Origin: an uncultured Bacteroidaceae bacterium
Lineage (GTDB): Bacteria; Bacteroidota; Bacteroidia; Bacteroidales; Bacteroidaceae
Direction: 5' to 3'
Length of the DNA: 64,000 bases
Assembly (NCBI GenBank): GCA_905233465.1
Contig: CAJOEI010000005.1
Location: 1-64,000 of the forward strand
Program-made: the position numbers and the translations under genes
Part shown: in pieces, positions 17,376-24,454 of the stretch
How positions within the stretch are numbered: the first letter of the stretch is position 1
How the letters are laid out: every line of letters starts with the position of its first letter
The notes under the pieces: generated by a model
Database searches by the model: none
Seen by the model: the letters and a program-made list of their open reading frames with translations, nothing else
What the model was told of the DNA's origin: nothing

Positions 17376-18467
17376 ATGCATGATATTAATTATATAGTTT
17401 TCTTCTTTTTAATGTCACTTATTGTGGCATCACTTGTATATAAACCCGTAATATTCTTTGCCAGGAAATTTAGATTCTATGATAATCCTGACGAACGGAA
17501 ACTGCAACGGCAACCCATTCCTGTGATGGGGGGCTTTGTAGTCTTTATTGGTTGCATAGTAAGTATCTTAAGTTATTGGCTTATTCATGATTGCACATCT
17601 CTCATCCCTATTGAGGTGGCTATGATTATTATGCTTCTTATTGGAGCATACGATGATACAAGAGACTTGTCACCATATATAAAATTTTTCGTTGAAATAG
17701 CTGTGGTGGTGGCATTAGCCGTAATTAACAATTACCCAATTAATTATCTTCATGGTTTATGGGGAATTTATGAATTGTCACCATGGATTGCATGGCCACT
17801 GACAGTCTTTGCATGCGTCGGCATCATCAATGCTATCAATATGATTGATGGCGTGGATGGATTGTCATCGGGTATGTGTATCACTATCTTAGGATACTTT
17901 TCATGGATGTTTTTTTACTCTCATGATTATCTTCACGCAGCACTGGGATGTACATTGATTGGAGGACTCATCCCATTTTTCATTATGAATGTGTTCGGGG
18001 AAAGATCGAAAATGTTTATTGGTGATGCTGGAACTTTGATGCTTGGCATTGTTATCTGTGATATGGTGATGGCAATGCTGACAAAAGATTCCTTATGCGA
18101 ACAATTCATAAACATGACTGATGCCTGCATAGAAGCCTTTGCTTTGGCTGCTTTGGCCATACCCGTATTTGATACACTACGCGTAATGTTCGGCAGGATG
18201 TGGCATGGACGTTCACCTTTCCGTCCAGACAGAAGTCACCTACACCATGCCTTCATAGGATATGGTTTCCATCATCTTGAGACTTCATTGTTAGAGATTC
18301 TTCTCAACATGATGGTCATTATTCTCTGGTTTGTCCTTTCTCATTCATATCTTTCTAAGGAATGGCAATTGTATGGTGTCATCATTGCTGGCATATTCGT
18401 TACATTTGTTCTTTACTGGCTACTTGGCCGACGCAAGCGCATAGCTGCCAAACAAGGGGAGCTATAG
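17376..18467 (+). CDS. Undecaprenyl-phosphate GlcNAc-1-phosphate transferase (WecA-like)
   Basis: An integral membrane enzyme of 363 residues that loads the first sugar phosphate onto undecaprenyl phosphate. Catalytic features of the PNPT family are visible: DD at residues 93-94 (IGAYDDTRDLSPYIKF), NMIDGVDGLSSG (155-166), MFIGDAGTLMLG, and the His-rich RSPFRPDRSHLHHAF loop that marks WecA rather than MraY. About eleven membrane segments are evident. It is the last gene of the cluster and has its own promoter. A G+C palindrome begins 5 bp after its stop. Confidence 0.92.
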   Translation: MHDINYIVFFFLMSLIVASLVYKPVIFFARKFRFYDNPDERKLQRQPIPVMGGFVVFIGCIVSILSYWLIHDCTSLIPIEVAMIIMLLIGAYDDTRDLSPYIKFFVEIAVVVALAVINNYPINYLHGLWGIYELSPWIAWPLTVFACVGIINAINMIDGVDGLSSGMCITILGYFSWMFFYSHDYLHAALGCTLIGGLIPFFIMNVFGERSKMFIGDAGTLMLGIVICDMVMAMLTKDSLCEQFINMTDACIEAFALAALAIPVFDTLRVMFGRMWHGRSPFRPDRSHLHHAFIGYGFHHLETSLLEILLNMMVIILWFVLSHSYLSKEWQLYGVIIAGIFVTFVLYWLLGRRKRIAAKQGEL

Positions 18468-18472
18468 TTTAT

Positions 18473-18491
18473 CGCGCGCGTGCGCGCGCAC
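18473..18491. repeat. 19-nt alternating pyrimidine-purine tract
   Basis: CGCGCGCGTGCGCGCGCAC alternates pyrimidine and purine without a break and is nearly self-complementary. It begins 5 bp after the WecA-like stop. It could act as a terminator stem or adopt left-handed DNA; no T-run follows. Confidence 0.7.
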
Positions 18492-18513
18492 CACAGGCGT
18501 TTTCGCCGAAAAC

Positions 18514-18591
18514 AACCTACATGCCTACATAAACGGTATCTAACATATTGTGAATGTGTAGAATAGGACTATGTAGGTTAGCATGTAGGCA
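18514..18591. repeat. Structured inverted repeat, copy A
   Basis: The left arm AACCTACATGCCTACATA (18514-18531) is followed by a 38-nt loop (18532-18569). The right arm TATGTAGG-TTAG-CATGTAGG (18570-18589) complements the left arm except for a 4-nt bulge. Copy B (42870-42947) has the identical left arm, loop length and bulge position with different loop sequence. A small hairpin (GTTTTCGCCGAAAAC) lies just upstream. Confidence 0.85.
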
Positions 18592-18596
18592 AGGGG

Positions 18597-18631
18597 AGGC
18601 CCACTCCCAGCCTCTCCCCAAGGGAGAGGAG
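18597..18631. repeat. GC-rich palindromic repeat, intergenic copy
   Basis: The core CCTCTCCC (18611-18618) pairs with GGGAGAGG (18622-18629) across CAA. Flanking bases also match the copy embedded in purD (33137-33172). It looks like a dispersed short palindromic element. Confidence 0.65.
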
Positions 18632-18638
18632 AAGGGAT

Positions 18639-18673
18639 AATGCACAATGCACGATATACAATTTACAATGCAG
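18639..18673. repeat. 7-nt repeat array
   Basis: Five in-phase units: AATGCAC twice, GATATAC, AATTTAC and AATGCAG. Confidence 0.7.
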
Positions 18674-18786
18674 TAAACATGCTGTAAATTAACCTGTTAC
18701 ATATTTTAACAAAAAAGCGGTAAAAGGCCCGGGGGTTAGCGGTTGATGATCCAGGGGGTTTACACTTTAACATCCGGGACTTTCAC

Positions 18787-18875
18787 GGAAAACTTCCAGG
18801 ATCATTTTCCGCAAACCTCCGGATGTTTTGGTCGCAACTTGTGGATGTTGTAGTGCAAACGTGCGGATGTTGTGG
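18787..18875. repeat. Degenerate 21-24-bp tandem units
   Basis: Units start at 18787, 18811, 18834 and 18855. The last three share GCAA followed by a GGATGTT core. The 18811 unit closely matches 43149-43172 in gap B. No spacers separate the units, so this is not a CRISPR array. Confidence 0.65.
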
Positions 18876-18894
18876 CCCCACCCCCGACCCGGCC

Positions 18895-18947
18895 CCGAGC
18901 GAGGGAGGGGAGTATCACCTACTCTGACCGAGCGAGGGAGGGGAGTA
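18895..18947. repeat. 20-bp direct repeat
   Basis: CCGAGCGAGGGAGGGGAGTA occurs at 18895-18914 and again at 18928-18947, 33 bp apart. The second copy abuts the terminator stem. Purine-rich. Confidence 0.8.
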
Positions 18948-18988
18948 AACAGCAAAGGCACTACATGTTAGTAGTGCCTTTGCTGTTT
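18947..18988. terminator. Perfect 18-bp stem terminator
   Basis: AAACAGCAAAGGCACTAC (18947-18964) pairs perfectly with 18971-18988 across the loop ATGTTA. It lies 21 bp beyond the stop of the lipoprotein gene read from the right. A/T-rich stem ends allow bidirectional use. Confidence 0.85.
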
Positions 18989-19009
18989 GGATTTATGGTT
19001 ATATGTGAG

Positions 19010-20707
19010 TTACTTGCCGAGTGCAGTAGCTACTTGTGCAGCGAACTTCTGGAACTCGATGTCCTTGGCAGCACGTGCTGCAAGTTCTGGCTTCTGCTGA
19101 ATTGCAGTGGTGAGTCCCTTGACGACAGCAGATGCATCGCCACGGCGTGCACCGAGTATTGCGCTGAGATAGCTGGTGTATGCGTCGACATTGGTGATGT
19201 TGGCGAGTGTGTTGGCTGCTGCTGCGTAGTCCTTGTTGAGGATCTGAGCGAGCAGTGCGCTGTTGTTGTTCACACCAGCGAGGTTGGCTGCAGCGGCAGC
19301 ATAGTTGCCCTTGGCGATGTTGATGTTGCCGAGGACTTCGCTATATGCATCGGCTCCAGTTCCCTTTGCAATAAGTGCCTCAGCCTCAGCCACGTTGCCC
19401 TGTGAGAGTGCTACGAGGGCGCGGTTTGTAGCAACCTCGGCGCTGTTGGCATCAAGGCTCTGAGCCTTCTGCAGATAGTTGATGGCGCTCTGGGTGTCGC
19501 CTGACTGATAAGCGAGATTGGCAAGATTATTGAAGGCGCGGACATCAGAGGGGAAGAGCTGTGCAGCGCGCTCATACCATGTCTTCTTCTGTGTGTTGTC
19601 GCTCTGAAGTGCAGCTCCATAGAGCACCTCTTCCACGCTGAGCTGTCGTGCATCGGTCTGGAATTGGTCTATTATCTGCTCGTCGCTGCGTCCGATGACA
19701 TCGTAGTTGGCAATGAGGCGTGCGCGACGGAGCTCAGGCAGAATGCCTTTTGCGAGTTCGTCATATACAACACTCATGTTGCGAATCTGCTGCTCACGTT
19801 CGGCTGGGTCTGAGTACATGGAAAGCACGCGCAGGATGACATCCTTGTCCTGGATGTTGCTTGCGCTGACGAGCTGCTGGAAGCCGTCCCAGTCCTCAGC
19901 TGTGAACTTGGTGTCGACATCTGCATGCATCTTCTGCTTCTTGAGCTGCTGCTGAACGTATTCGCTGGAGCTATTCTGACGCTTCTCGGCGAGACGCTCG
20001 TTGAAGTCGTATGCACCTTCTGGTGAAGCGTATGCACTGACTTCGATGTTCTGCAGCTGTCGTGTCTCGGCGTTGTTGTTGATTTCCTTAAGGATATTGA
20101 CGAAGTCCTTGATGCTGTTGGTCTTGAGTTCGCTGGCGCGGACATTGGCCTGATTGACAAGATACTTGATCTGTGCTTCCTGCTTCTGACGTATGACGCG
20201 CTGATATGCATCGGGAGCGAGAGCAGGATTTGTTGTTGCCAGTGTGCCGCTGAGCAGTTCGCTGGTGGCGATGACACCGTAGCCTATCTTCACGTCGGGG
20301 ATATTGTATTTCTTGCTACCCTTGCTGGCATCGAAGCGCATGTAGAGGTCGCTCTGCTGAATGGCATCGCTGTAGGGGAAGCTGGTGCGCATGGTGTAGG
20401 TGCCGCCGACCTTGTACTGCACTGTGGTGGCATTGCCCTCTACCTTCTCACCTTGGTATGTAGCTCCGTTGCCTATGAGCTCACCGCCATCATATTTCAG
20501 CACAGGAATGGCCTGCACGGTGACCTTTTTCTTCATGTACTTCTTGGGGAAAGTGGCGCTGATGGTAGCGGGCACTTCGCCTCCGATGGCCTCAAGTGGT
20601 GTGGGTGTGACAGTGAAGTTGTCGGAGCTCAATGCTCCCATCTTGCTGCACGATGTCGTGATTGCAGCGGCTGCCACAATCACGGATAGGATAGTGATTT
20701 TACGCAT
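19010..20707 (-). CDS. Envelope lipoprotein with OmpA-like and TPR regions
   Basis: 565 residues starting with a lipoprotein signal (lipobox ITTSC, Cys20). A beta-rich N-domain occupies about residues 25-200. A region with the OmpA/MotB look follows (IEVSAYASPEGAYDFNERLA), then tetratricopeptide repeats from about residue 365 (WYERAAQLFPSDVRAFNNLA, then GDTQSAINYLQKAQSL). The C-terminal half is Ala/Asn-rich with further helical repeats. It is probably an outer-membrane-associated scaffold. The exact role is unknown; related proteins are common in Bacteroidales. It has its own -7 element (20759-20766) preceded by a 7-nt repeat array, and a strong terminator downstream. Confidence 0.75.
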   Translation of the reverse strand: MRKITILSVIVAAAAITTSCSKMGALSSDNFTVTPTPLEAIGGEVPATISATFPKKYMKKKVTVQAIPVLKYDGGELIGNGATYQGEKVEGNATTVQYKVGGTYTMRTSFPYSDAIQQSDLYMRFDASKGSKKYNIPDVKIGYGVIATSELLSGTLATTNPALAPDAYQRVIRQKQEAQIKYLVNQANVRASELKTNSIKDFVNILKEINNNAETRQLQNIEVSAYASPEGAYDFNERLAEKRQNSSSEYVQQQLKKQKMHADVDTKFTAEDWDGFQQLVSASNIQDKDVILRVLSMYSDPAEREQQIRNMSVVYDELAKGILPELRRARLIANYDVIGRSDEQIIDQFQTDARQLSVEEVLYGAALQSDNTQKKTWYERAAQLFPSDVRAFNNLANLAYQSGDTQSAINYLQKAQSLDANSAEVATNRALVALSQGNVAEAEALIAKGTGADAYSEVLGNINIAKGNYAAAAANLAGVNNNSALLAQILNKDYAAAANTLANITNVDAYTSYLSAILGARRGDASAVVKGLTTAIQQKPELAARAAKDIEFQKFAAQVATALGK

Positions 20708-20758
20708 TTTGGTAATGATTTAGAATATAATGTTTGTTGATTGTACAATATTCGGCAG

Positions 20759-20766
20759 CAAAGGTA
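20759..20766 (-). promoter_or_regulatory. -7 element of the OmpA/TPR lipoprotein gene
   Basis: On the minus strand TACCTTTG matches TAnnTTTG, 52 nt before the start codon. Upstream, where a -33 TTG would lie, sits an array of four AGTTGAA-type units (20776-20803). The same arrangement precedes epsC. Confidence 0.6.
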
Positions 20767-20775
20767 ATGAAAAAT

Positions 20776-20809
20776 AGTTGAAAGTTGAAAATTGAAAGTT
20801 GAAAGTTTT
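20776..20809. repeat. 7-nt repeat array (AGTTGAA type)
   Basis: Units AGTTGAA, AGTTGAA, AATTGAA and AGTTGAA, then AGTTTTT, in strict phase. It lies 9 nt upstream of a -7 element on the minus strand. Confidence 0.8.
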
Positions 20810-20837
20810 TTTGTTAGTTGAAAAGTTTTTTTACCAC

Positions 20838-21437
20838 CTACTTAAAAAAGAGTCTTTTGGCATTATCCCACACTTGCTGTGATAACACTTCCAATGTGGT
20901 TGAGCGCAGCTGTGCTACCTGCTCGTACAGTGGTCTGATACTTGTCTGTATGTCGTCGGTCTCGAGAAAGAGTCGGTCATGTGGACATGCTGCAAGGCTA
21001 TCACTATTATAGTGCATACCGAAACTGATGTAGAATCCGTGCTGCAGCAGTTGCTGCATCTGCTGTGGTTTGCCACGAAAGCCATGCCACACCCATGTCT
21101 GTGTAGCGGTGCGATGAATATCAAGCAGCTGCTGCGTCTGCTTGACACAATGTATAATCATAGGTATGCATCGCAGCTCACTCTCACCGACTTGTGCACG
21201 AAAGGCAGCTTCCTGCAGCTCCATAGGCACATCACAAAGGCTGTCGAGGCCACATTCGCCGATGGCGTGAAGGAGTTGTGGTGCGGATGAGAATGGGAAA
21301 TTGAGAGGTCCGAAGCACAGGTTAAACTTTCGTTGCCAGTTGGGCGTGACACGCCAAGGATGAATGCCACACGTACGAATGGTTTCCTCGTCCGGTGGCA
21401 GTGGATGGTGTGTGTGAAGATTAAACAGCTTAGTCAT
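20838..21437 (-). CDS. TatD-family metal-dependent hydrolase (short form)
   Basis: 199 residues, shorter than the usual 250-265 of TatD DNases. Metal-ligand motifs persist: HTHH near the N-terminus ([10 protein letters not shown]), [25 protein letters not shown] and the final LETDD. The GIHPW motif of TatD proteins is present. Family members are Mg-dependent 3'-5' nucleases or related amidohydrolases. Its start overlaps the yidD stop by 4 nt, so translation is probably coupled. It is the last gene of the LOG-to-tatD operon. Confidence 0.85.
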   Translation of the reverse strand: MTKLFNLHTHHPLPPDEETIRTCGIHPWRVTPNWQRKFNLCFGPLNFPFSSAPQLLHAIGECGLDSLCDVPMELQEAAFRAQVGESELRCIPMIIHCVKQTQQLLDIHRTATQTWVWHGFRGKPQQMQQLLQHGFYISFGMHYNSDSLAACPHDRLFLETDDIQTSIRPLYEQVAQLRSTTLEVLSQQVWDNAKRLFFK

Positions 21438-21655
21438 GGCACGGGGTCATAGCCATATCCTCCCCACGGATGACATCTGAGAATGCGCCGAATGGCGAGG
21501 TAAAGTCCCTTGATGGGTCCATGCTTGATGATGGCTTCGAGCGCGTATTGTGAGCAAGTGGGGGTAAACCTGCACGATGGCGGCGTGAGTGGTGAGATGC
21601 AACGCTGGTAGAACTTTATTGGCATGACCAGCAATGCGATAATTACTTTACGCAC
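21434..21655 (-). CDS. yidD: Membrane protein insertion efficiency factor YidD
   Basis: 73 residues with the whole family signature: [20 protein letters not shown], then [15 protein letters not shown] with the paired Cys, [19 protein letters not shown], and the GGYGYDPVP end. It is a small membrane-associated protein aiding YidC-dependent insertion. As in many bacteria it follows rnpA, here overlapping it by 13 nt. Confidence 0.96.
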   Translation of the reverse strand: MRKVIIALLVMPIKFYQRCISPLTPPSCRFTPTCSQYALEAIIKHGPIKGLYLAIRRILRCHPWGGYGYDPVP

Positions 21656-22050
21656 GGAGTGGTTTGAGTGGTTTCAGTTCTTGTCTTTTCGGAAATATTA
21701 TGTAGCAGGTTGCGCATCTTGCGCACTACCAATGGCGTTGGCTGGACAGTGTCTGAGAGCCAGAGAAACCCAATATTGATGCCAGTTACGTCCTCAAGAA
21801 TATCACGGTTATTGCGCCACGCCTCACGTATCTGTCGTTTGGTTCGATTGCGGTCTACGGCATGCTTGAGCCGACGTTTGGAAACAGATACAAGAATTGA
21901 TGAGGGTTGAGGGATGTGGGATGAGTGCATCCAAACGGCACGAAGCGGGAATGCAGCCAATGACTTGGCAGTGCCACCGCCGGCAAAAAGCTGTTCTATG
22001 CTCTTGTTGGAGCATAAGCGCTGTGACTTGGGAAAACGATTATAATGCAT
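21643..22050 (-). CDS. rnpA: Ribonuclease P protein component
   Basis: 135 residues. It is the protein subunit that binds the RNA subunit of RNase P for tRNA 5' maturation. The family core is [18 protein letters not shown] at the N-terminus, [20 protein letters not shown] with the conserved RNR motif, and IREAWR after it. The ATG (22048-22050) lies inside a 7-nt repeat array, so the first residues (MHYN) come from the repeat; the conserved sequence begins at about residue 5. The 57-nt gap to hemD is entirely repeat array. Confidence 0.93.
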   Translation of the reverse strand: MHYNRFPKSQRLCSNKSIEQLFAGGGTAKSLAAFPLRAVWMHSSHIPQPSSILVSVSKRRLKHAVDRNRTKRQIREAWRNNRDILEDVTGINIGFLWLSDTVQPTPLVVRKMRNLLHNISEKTRTETTQTTPCVK

Positions 22051-22126
22051 AATTCATAATGCACAATTCACAATGCATAATTCATAATGGTCAATGATCA
22101 ATGATCATTAGTCATTGTTCAATGAC
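22043..22126. repeat. 7-nt repeat array, 12 units
   Basis: Twelve in-phase units drift from TAATGCA/CAATTCA to CAATGAT and CATTGTT. The array covers the rnpA start codon, the whole hemD-rnpA gap and the last codons of hemD. Confidence 0.85.
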
Positions 22127-22854
22127 TTCAAGTAATCGTCCAGTGCTGCAGTGATGCTTGGGTACTTGGGTGAAGGGGCTTGCAGGTCGAGACGCAGTCC
22201 GGCATCGGTGACGGCTTTGGCAGTAGTAGGTCCAAAAGTGGCGATTGCTACATCTCCCTGAGTGAAATTGGGGAAATTCTTCAAGAGGCTTTGCACGCCT
22301 GTTGGGCTGAAGAATACTACCATGTCGAAGTCGAAAGTGTCGTTGTCGGCAAAGTCATTTGACACTGTGCGATACATCACACCTTCGGTGTGCTTGAGCT
22401 TGCGCTCATCCAGCATGTTCTTTATCTCATCATTGTGCACATCAGACAATGGAATGAAGTAACGCTCGCTCTTGTGCTTGACCATCGTGGGTATGAGATC
22501 AGCAAAACGACCTGTGGTGCCATAGAAGATCTTGCGTTTGCGATACTGCACATACTTTTGGATATAAAGTGCAATCTGCTCAGTGACACAGAAATACTTC
22601 ATTTCCTCGGAGATGACAACACGCATCTCCTTGCACAACTGAAAGAAATGGTCTATAGCGTGACGCGAAGTGAACACCACGGCAGTATGTTCGAGAATGC
22701 TAATCTTCTGCGAGCGAAATTCCTTGGCGGTCAATGCTTCGACTTTGATAAACGGTCTGAAAACGATATCCACTCCATAGCGTGACGCTATGTCGTAGTA
22801 TGGGGATTTTTCCGAAGAGGGCTTAGGCTGTGAGACCAATATCTTCTTAATCAT
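22108..22854 (-). CDS. hemD: Uroporphyrinogen-III synthase
   Basis: 248 residues of the HemD family, which closes hydroxymethylbilane to uroporphyrinogen III in haem biosynthesis. Recognisable segments are the N-terminal KILVSQPKPSSEKSPYYDIA, VVFTSRHAIDHFFQLC, the two-domain hinge, and MVVFFSPTGVQSLLKNFP followed by IATFGPTTAKAVTDAG, the most conserved motif. HemD sequences are weakly conserved, but the neighbouring DUF4271 gene is a known Bacteroidales companion. The last codons and stop fall in a 7-nt repeat array. Confidence 0.9.
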   Translation of the reverse strand: MIKKILVSQPKPSSEKSPYYDIASRYGVDIVFRPFIKVEALTAKEFRSQKISILEHTAVVFTSRHAIDHFFQLCKEMRVVISEEMKYFCVTEQIALYIQKYVQYRKRKIFYGTTGRFADLIPTMVKHKSERYFIPLSDVHNDEIKNMLDERKLKHTEGVMYRTVSNDFADNDTFDFDMVVFFSPTGVQSLLKNFPNFTQGDVAIATFGPTTAKAVTDAGLRLDLQAPSPKYPSITAALDDYLKSLNND

Positions 22855-22860
22855 CTCTAC

Positions 22861-23715
22861 TTAGTATTGTGCTATATATTCTGTTGTTTGTGTCAAAATT
22901 GACCATAAAACGATAAGTGGTACCGCTTCGAGGGCGCAAAAGTACACAAAAAGATGCACAACACCATAGATTTTTTTAAAAAAGGTAGAATATGACTTAA
23001 AAAGTAGCAAAATTTTGACAAAAAGTAACAATCCCAACAGGCAATAGGCAGTGTTCAAGACCGATATATCAAGATACACGACTATCAAAGTCAAAGGAAA
23101 TAACAAGACACTCTGCACGAACTGCATCATGTCGTAACTCGTCATCCACTGAGCACGCTGGCTACGTGAGAAAAACACACTGTGTACAAAGGAATACAAA
23201 CCTCGCTTGACAAGCATATACAGCATGATGATGCAAAGATATATACTTAGAAATAAGAGTTGAAAAGTGAGAGGCGTGAATTGAAAAGTGAAGTGTGAGA
23301 GATGGGGTGTTACGAGTGAAAGATTGTAGTTGTGCTGAGCATATCCATAGAAAAGCAAGGATAATAGCACAGAGGTGGTCAAAAACAAAAAGACGCTTAC
23401 CAGCCAGCTATGCGATGTCTTTTCTACGGGTTCAGACACTGTTTTGTTAGAAGGTATGAAGAAATCTGTCAAACGCTGATTGATAGTGCGTTTGGTCAGA
23501 CGAAGCACCATCATCATCATAGCGAAGCACACTATTAAGCTCACCGATACAACATCGTTTCGACTAAGGCGGTCGGACATCACATATCCCTGCTTGCCTA
23601 CGATATCCGTAGCACAAGGCGGTTCCCCACGGAAGAGCAACGTGTCGTCGGACAGCAACGGGTCTCTTTCGAAAAGGTGAGAGGTGATAGGCGGTATGTG
23701 GGATAGTGTGTCCAT
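22861..23715 (-). CDS. DUF4271 multi-pass membrane protein
   Basis: 284 residues with about six to seven hydrophobic helices and a soluble N-terminus of about 60 residues. The sequence (VKRGLYSFVHSVFF, then WMTSYDMMQFVQSVLLFP and FKSYSTFFKKIYG) matches DUF4271, a Bacteroidetes-specific inner-membrane family of unknown function usually next to hemD. It sits 6 bp upstream of hemD and 3 bp after the LOG gene. Residues 135-150 (SHFTFQFTPLTFQLLF) are encoded by degenerate 7-nt repeats (about 23263-23312) yet stay hydrophobic. Confidence 0.85.
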   Translation of the reverse strand: MDTLSHIPPITSHLFERDPLLSDDTLLFRGEPPCATDIVGKQGYVMSDRLSRNDVVSVSLIVCFAMMMMVLRLTKRTINQRLTDFFIPSNKTVSEPVEKTSHSWLVSVFLFLTTSVLLSLLFYGYAQHNYNLSLVTPHLSHFTFQFTPLTFQLLFLSIYLCIIMLYMLVKRGLYSFVHSVFFSRSQRAQWMTSYDMMQFVQSVLLFPLTLIVVYLDISVLNTAYCLLGLLLFVKILLLFKSYSTFFKKIYGVVHLFVYFCALEAVPLIVLWSILTQTTEYIAQY

Positions 23716-23718
23716 TAT

Positions 23719-24294
23719 TTATATTGCAGCAAACTTGCGTACACTGGCATCCCACAACGGAGTTGATTGCACCAGATCAATAGCTTCAACAGGGTCTGTA
23801 GCCACACGCCATATCTCAGCATGACGCTGACCCATGAAATGCTCGTCAATGCCGTGCTGCAACTGTTGCAACAAAGCATCGTAGTAACCACGAATATTGA
23901 GAATCACTATTGGCTTGAGATACAGTCCCAACTGCTTCCATGTTATAACCTCCATTAACTCTTCGAGAGTGCCACAACCGCCAGGCATAGCTATGCAACC
24001 ATCGGACATGCGGGCTATAGTCTGCTTACGCTCGTGCATGTCGGCTGTCTCTATCAACTGCGTGAGACCAGTATGATGCCAGCCCTGATGTATCATGAAA
24101 GTGGGTATCACACCTGTGACCTCACCACCTGCTGACAACGCTGCATTGCTCGTCGTAGCCATCAAGCCCATATTTCCGGCACCATTGATAAGTCCTATGC
24201 CACGATGTGCCAACTCGCTACCAAGAACACTGGCAGCTGAGAAATAATCCGGATGTATCTTTGTGCTTGAAGCACAATAAACTGCTATACGCAT
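23719..24294 (-). CDS. LOG-family Rossmann protein (nucleoside 5'-monophosphate phosphoribohydrolase)
   Basis: 191 residues of the TIGR00730 family. The nucleotide-binding strand is at MRIAVYCASS, the GLINGAGNMGLM loop follows, and the diagnostic MPGGCGTLEELMEVITWKQLG (PGGxGTxxE) carries the catalytic Arg/Glu site. Known members hydrolyse the N-glycosidic bond of (cytokinin-type) AMP derivatives; bacterial substrates are often unclear. It opens the minus-strand operon to DUF4271, hemD, rnpA, yidD and tatD, divergent from the lipoprotein at 24455. Confidence 0.9.
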   Translation of the reverse strand: MRIAVYCASSTKIHPDYFSAASVLGSELAHRGIGLINGAGNMGLMATTSNAALSAGGEVTGVIPTFMIHQGWHHTGLTQLIETADMHERKQTIARMSDGCIAMPGGCGTLEELMEVITWKQLGLYLKPIVILNIRGYYDALLQQLQHGIDEHFMGQRHAEIWRVATDPVEAIDLVQSTPLWDASVRKFAAI

Positions 24295-24416
24295 TACTAT
24301 ATTTTTCTACTACTTTATTTAACGATGTATGGCACAAAATATTGTATTATACTACCAATGGGTTAAATATTCTTATCTTTTCTGTTATTATTTACCTTAT
24401 TGTCACAAAGTTTTGA

Positions 24417-24424
24417 TACTTTTG
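24417..24424 (+). promoter_or_regulatory. -7 element before DUF4369 lipoprotein
   Basis: TACTTTTG matches TAnnTTTG, 30 nt before the ATG at 24455. A TTG at 24400-24402 is closer than the usual spacing. Confidence 0.5.
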
Positions 24425-24454
24425 CACGCAGATTATTTCACTATACACATACAA

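Larger units (their letters stand above)
18468..19009. other. Repeat-dense gene-free region A
   Basis: 542 bp without a credible gene. In order it holds a 19-nt alternating CG tract, a structured inverted repeat shared with 42870-42947, a GC-rich palindrome related to one inside purD, a 7-nt array, degenerate 21-24-bp units, a 20-bp direct repeat and an 18-bp perfect terminator stem. A short minus-strand frame crosses the repeats but has a composition set by them. Confidence 0.85.

Noticed and set aside
18767..18961. 64-codon minus-strand frame across gap A
   Set aside because: Made of repeat units and a purine-rich direct repeat; composition (Pro/Arg/Gly runs) is repeat-driven.
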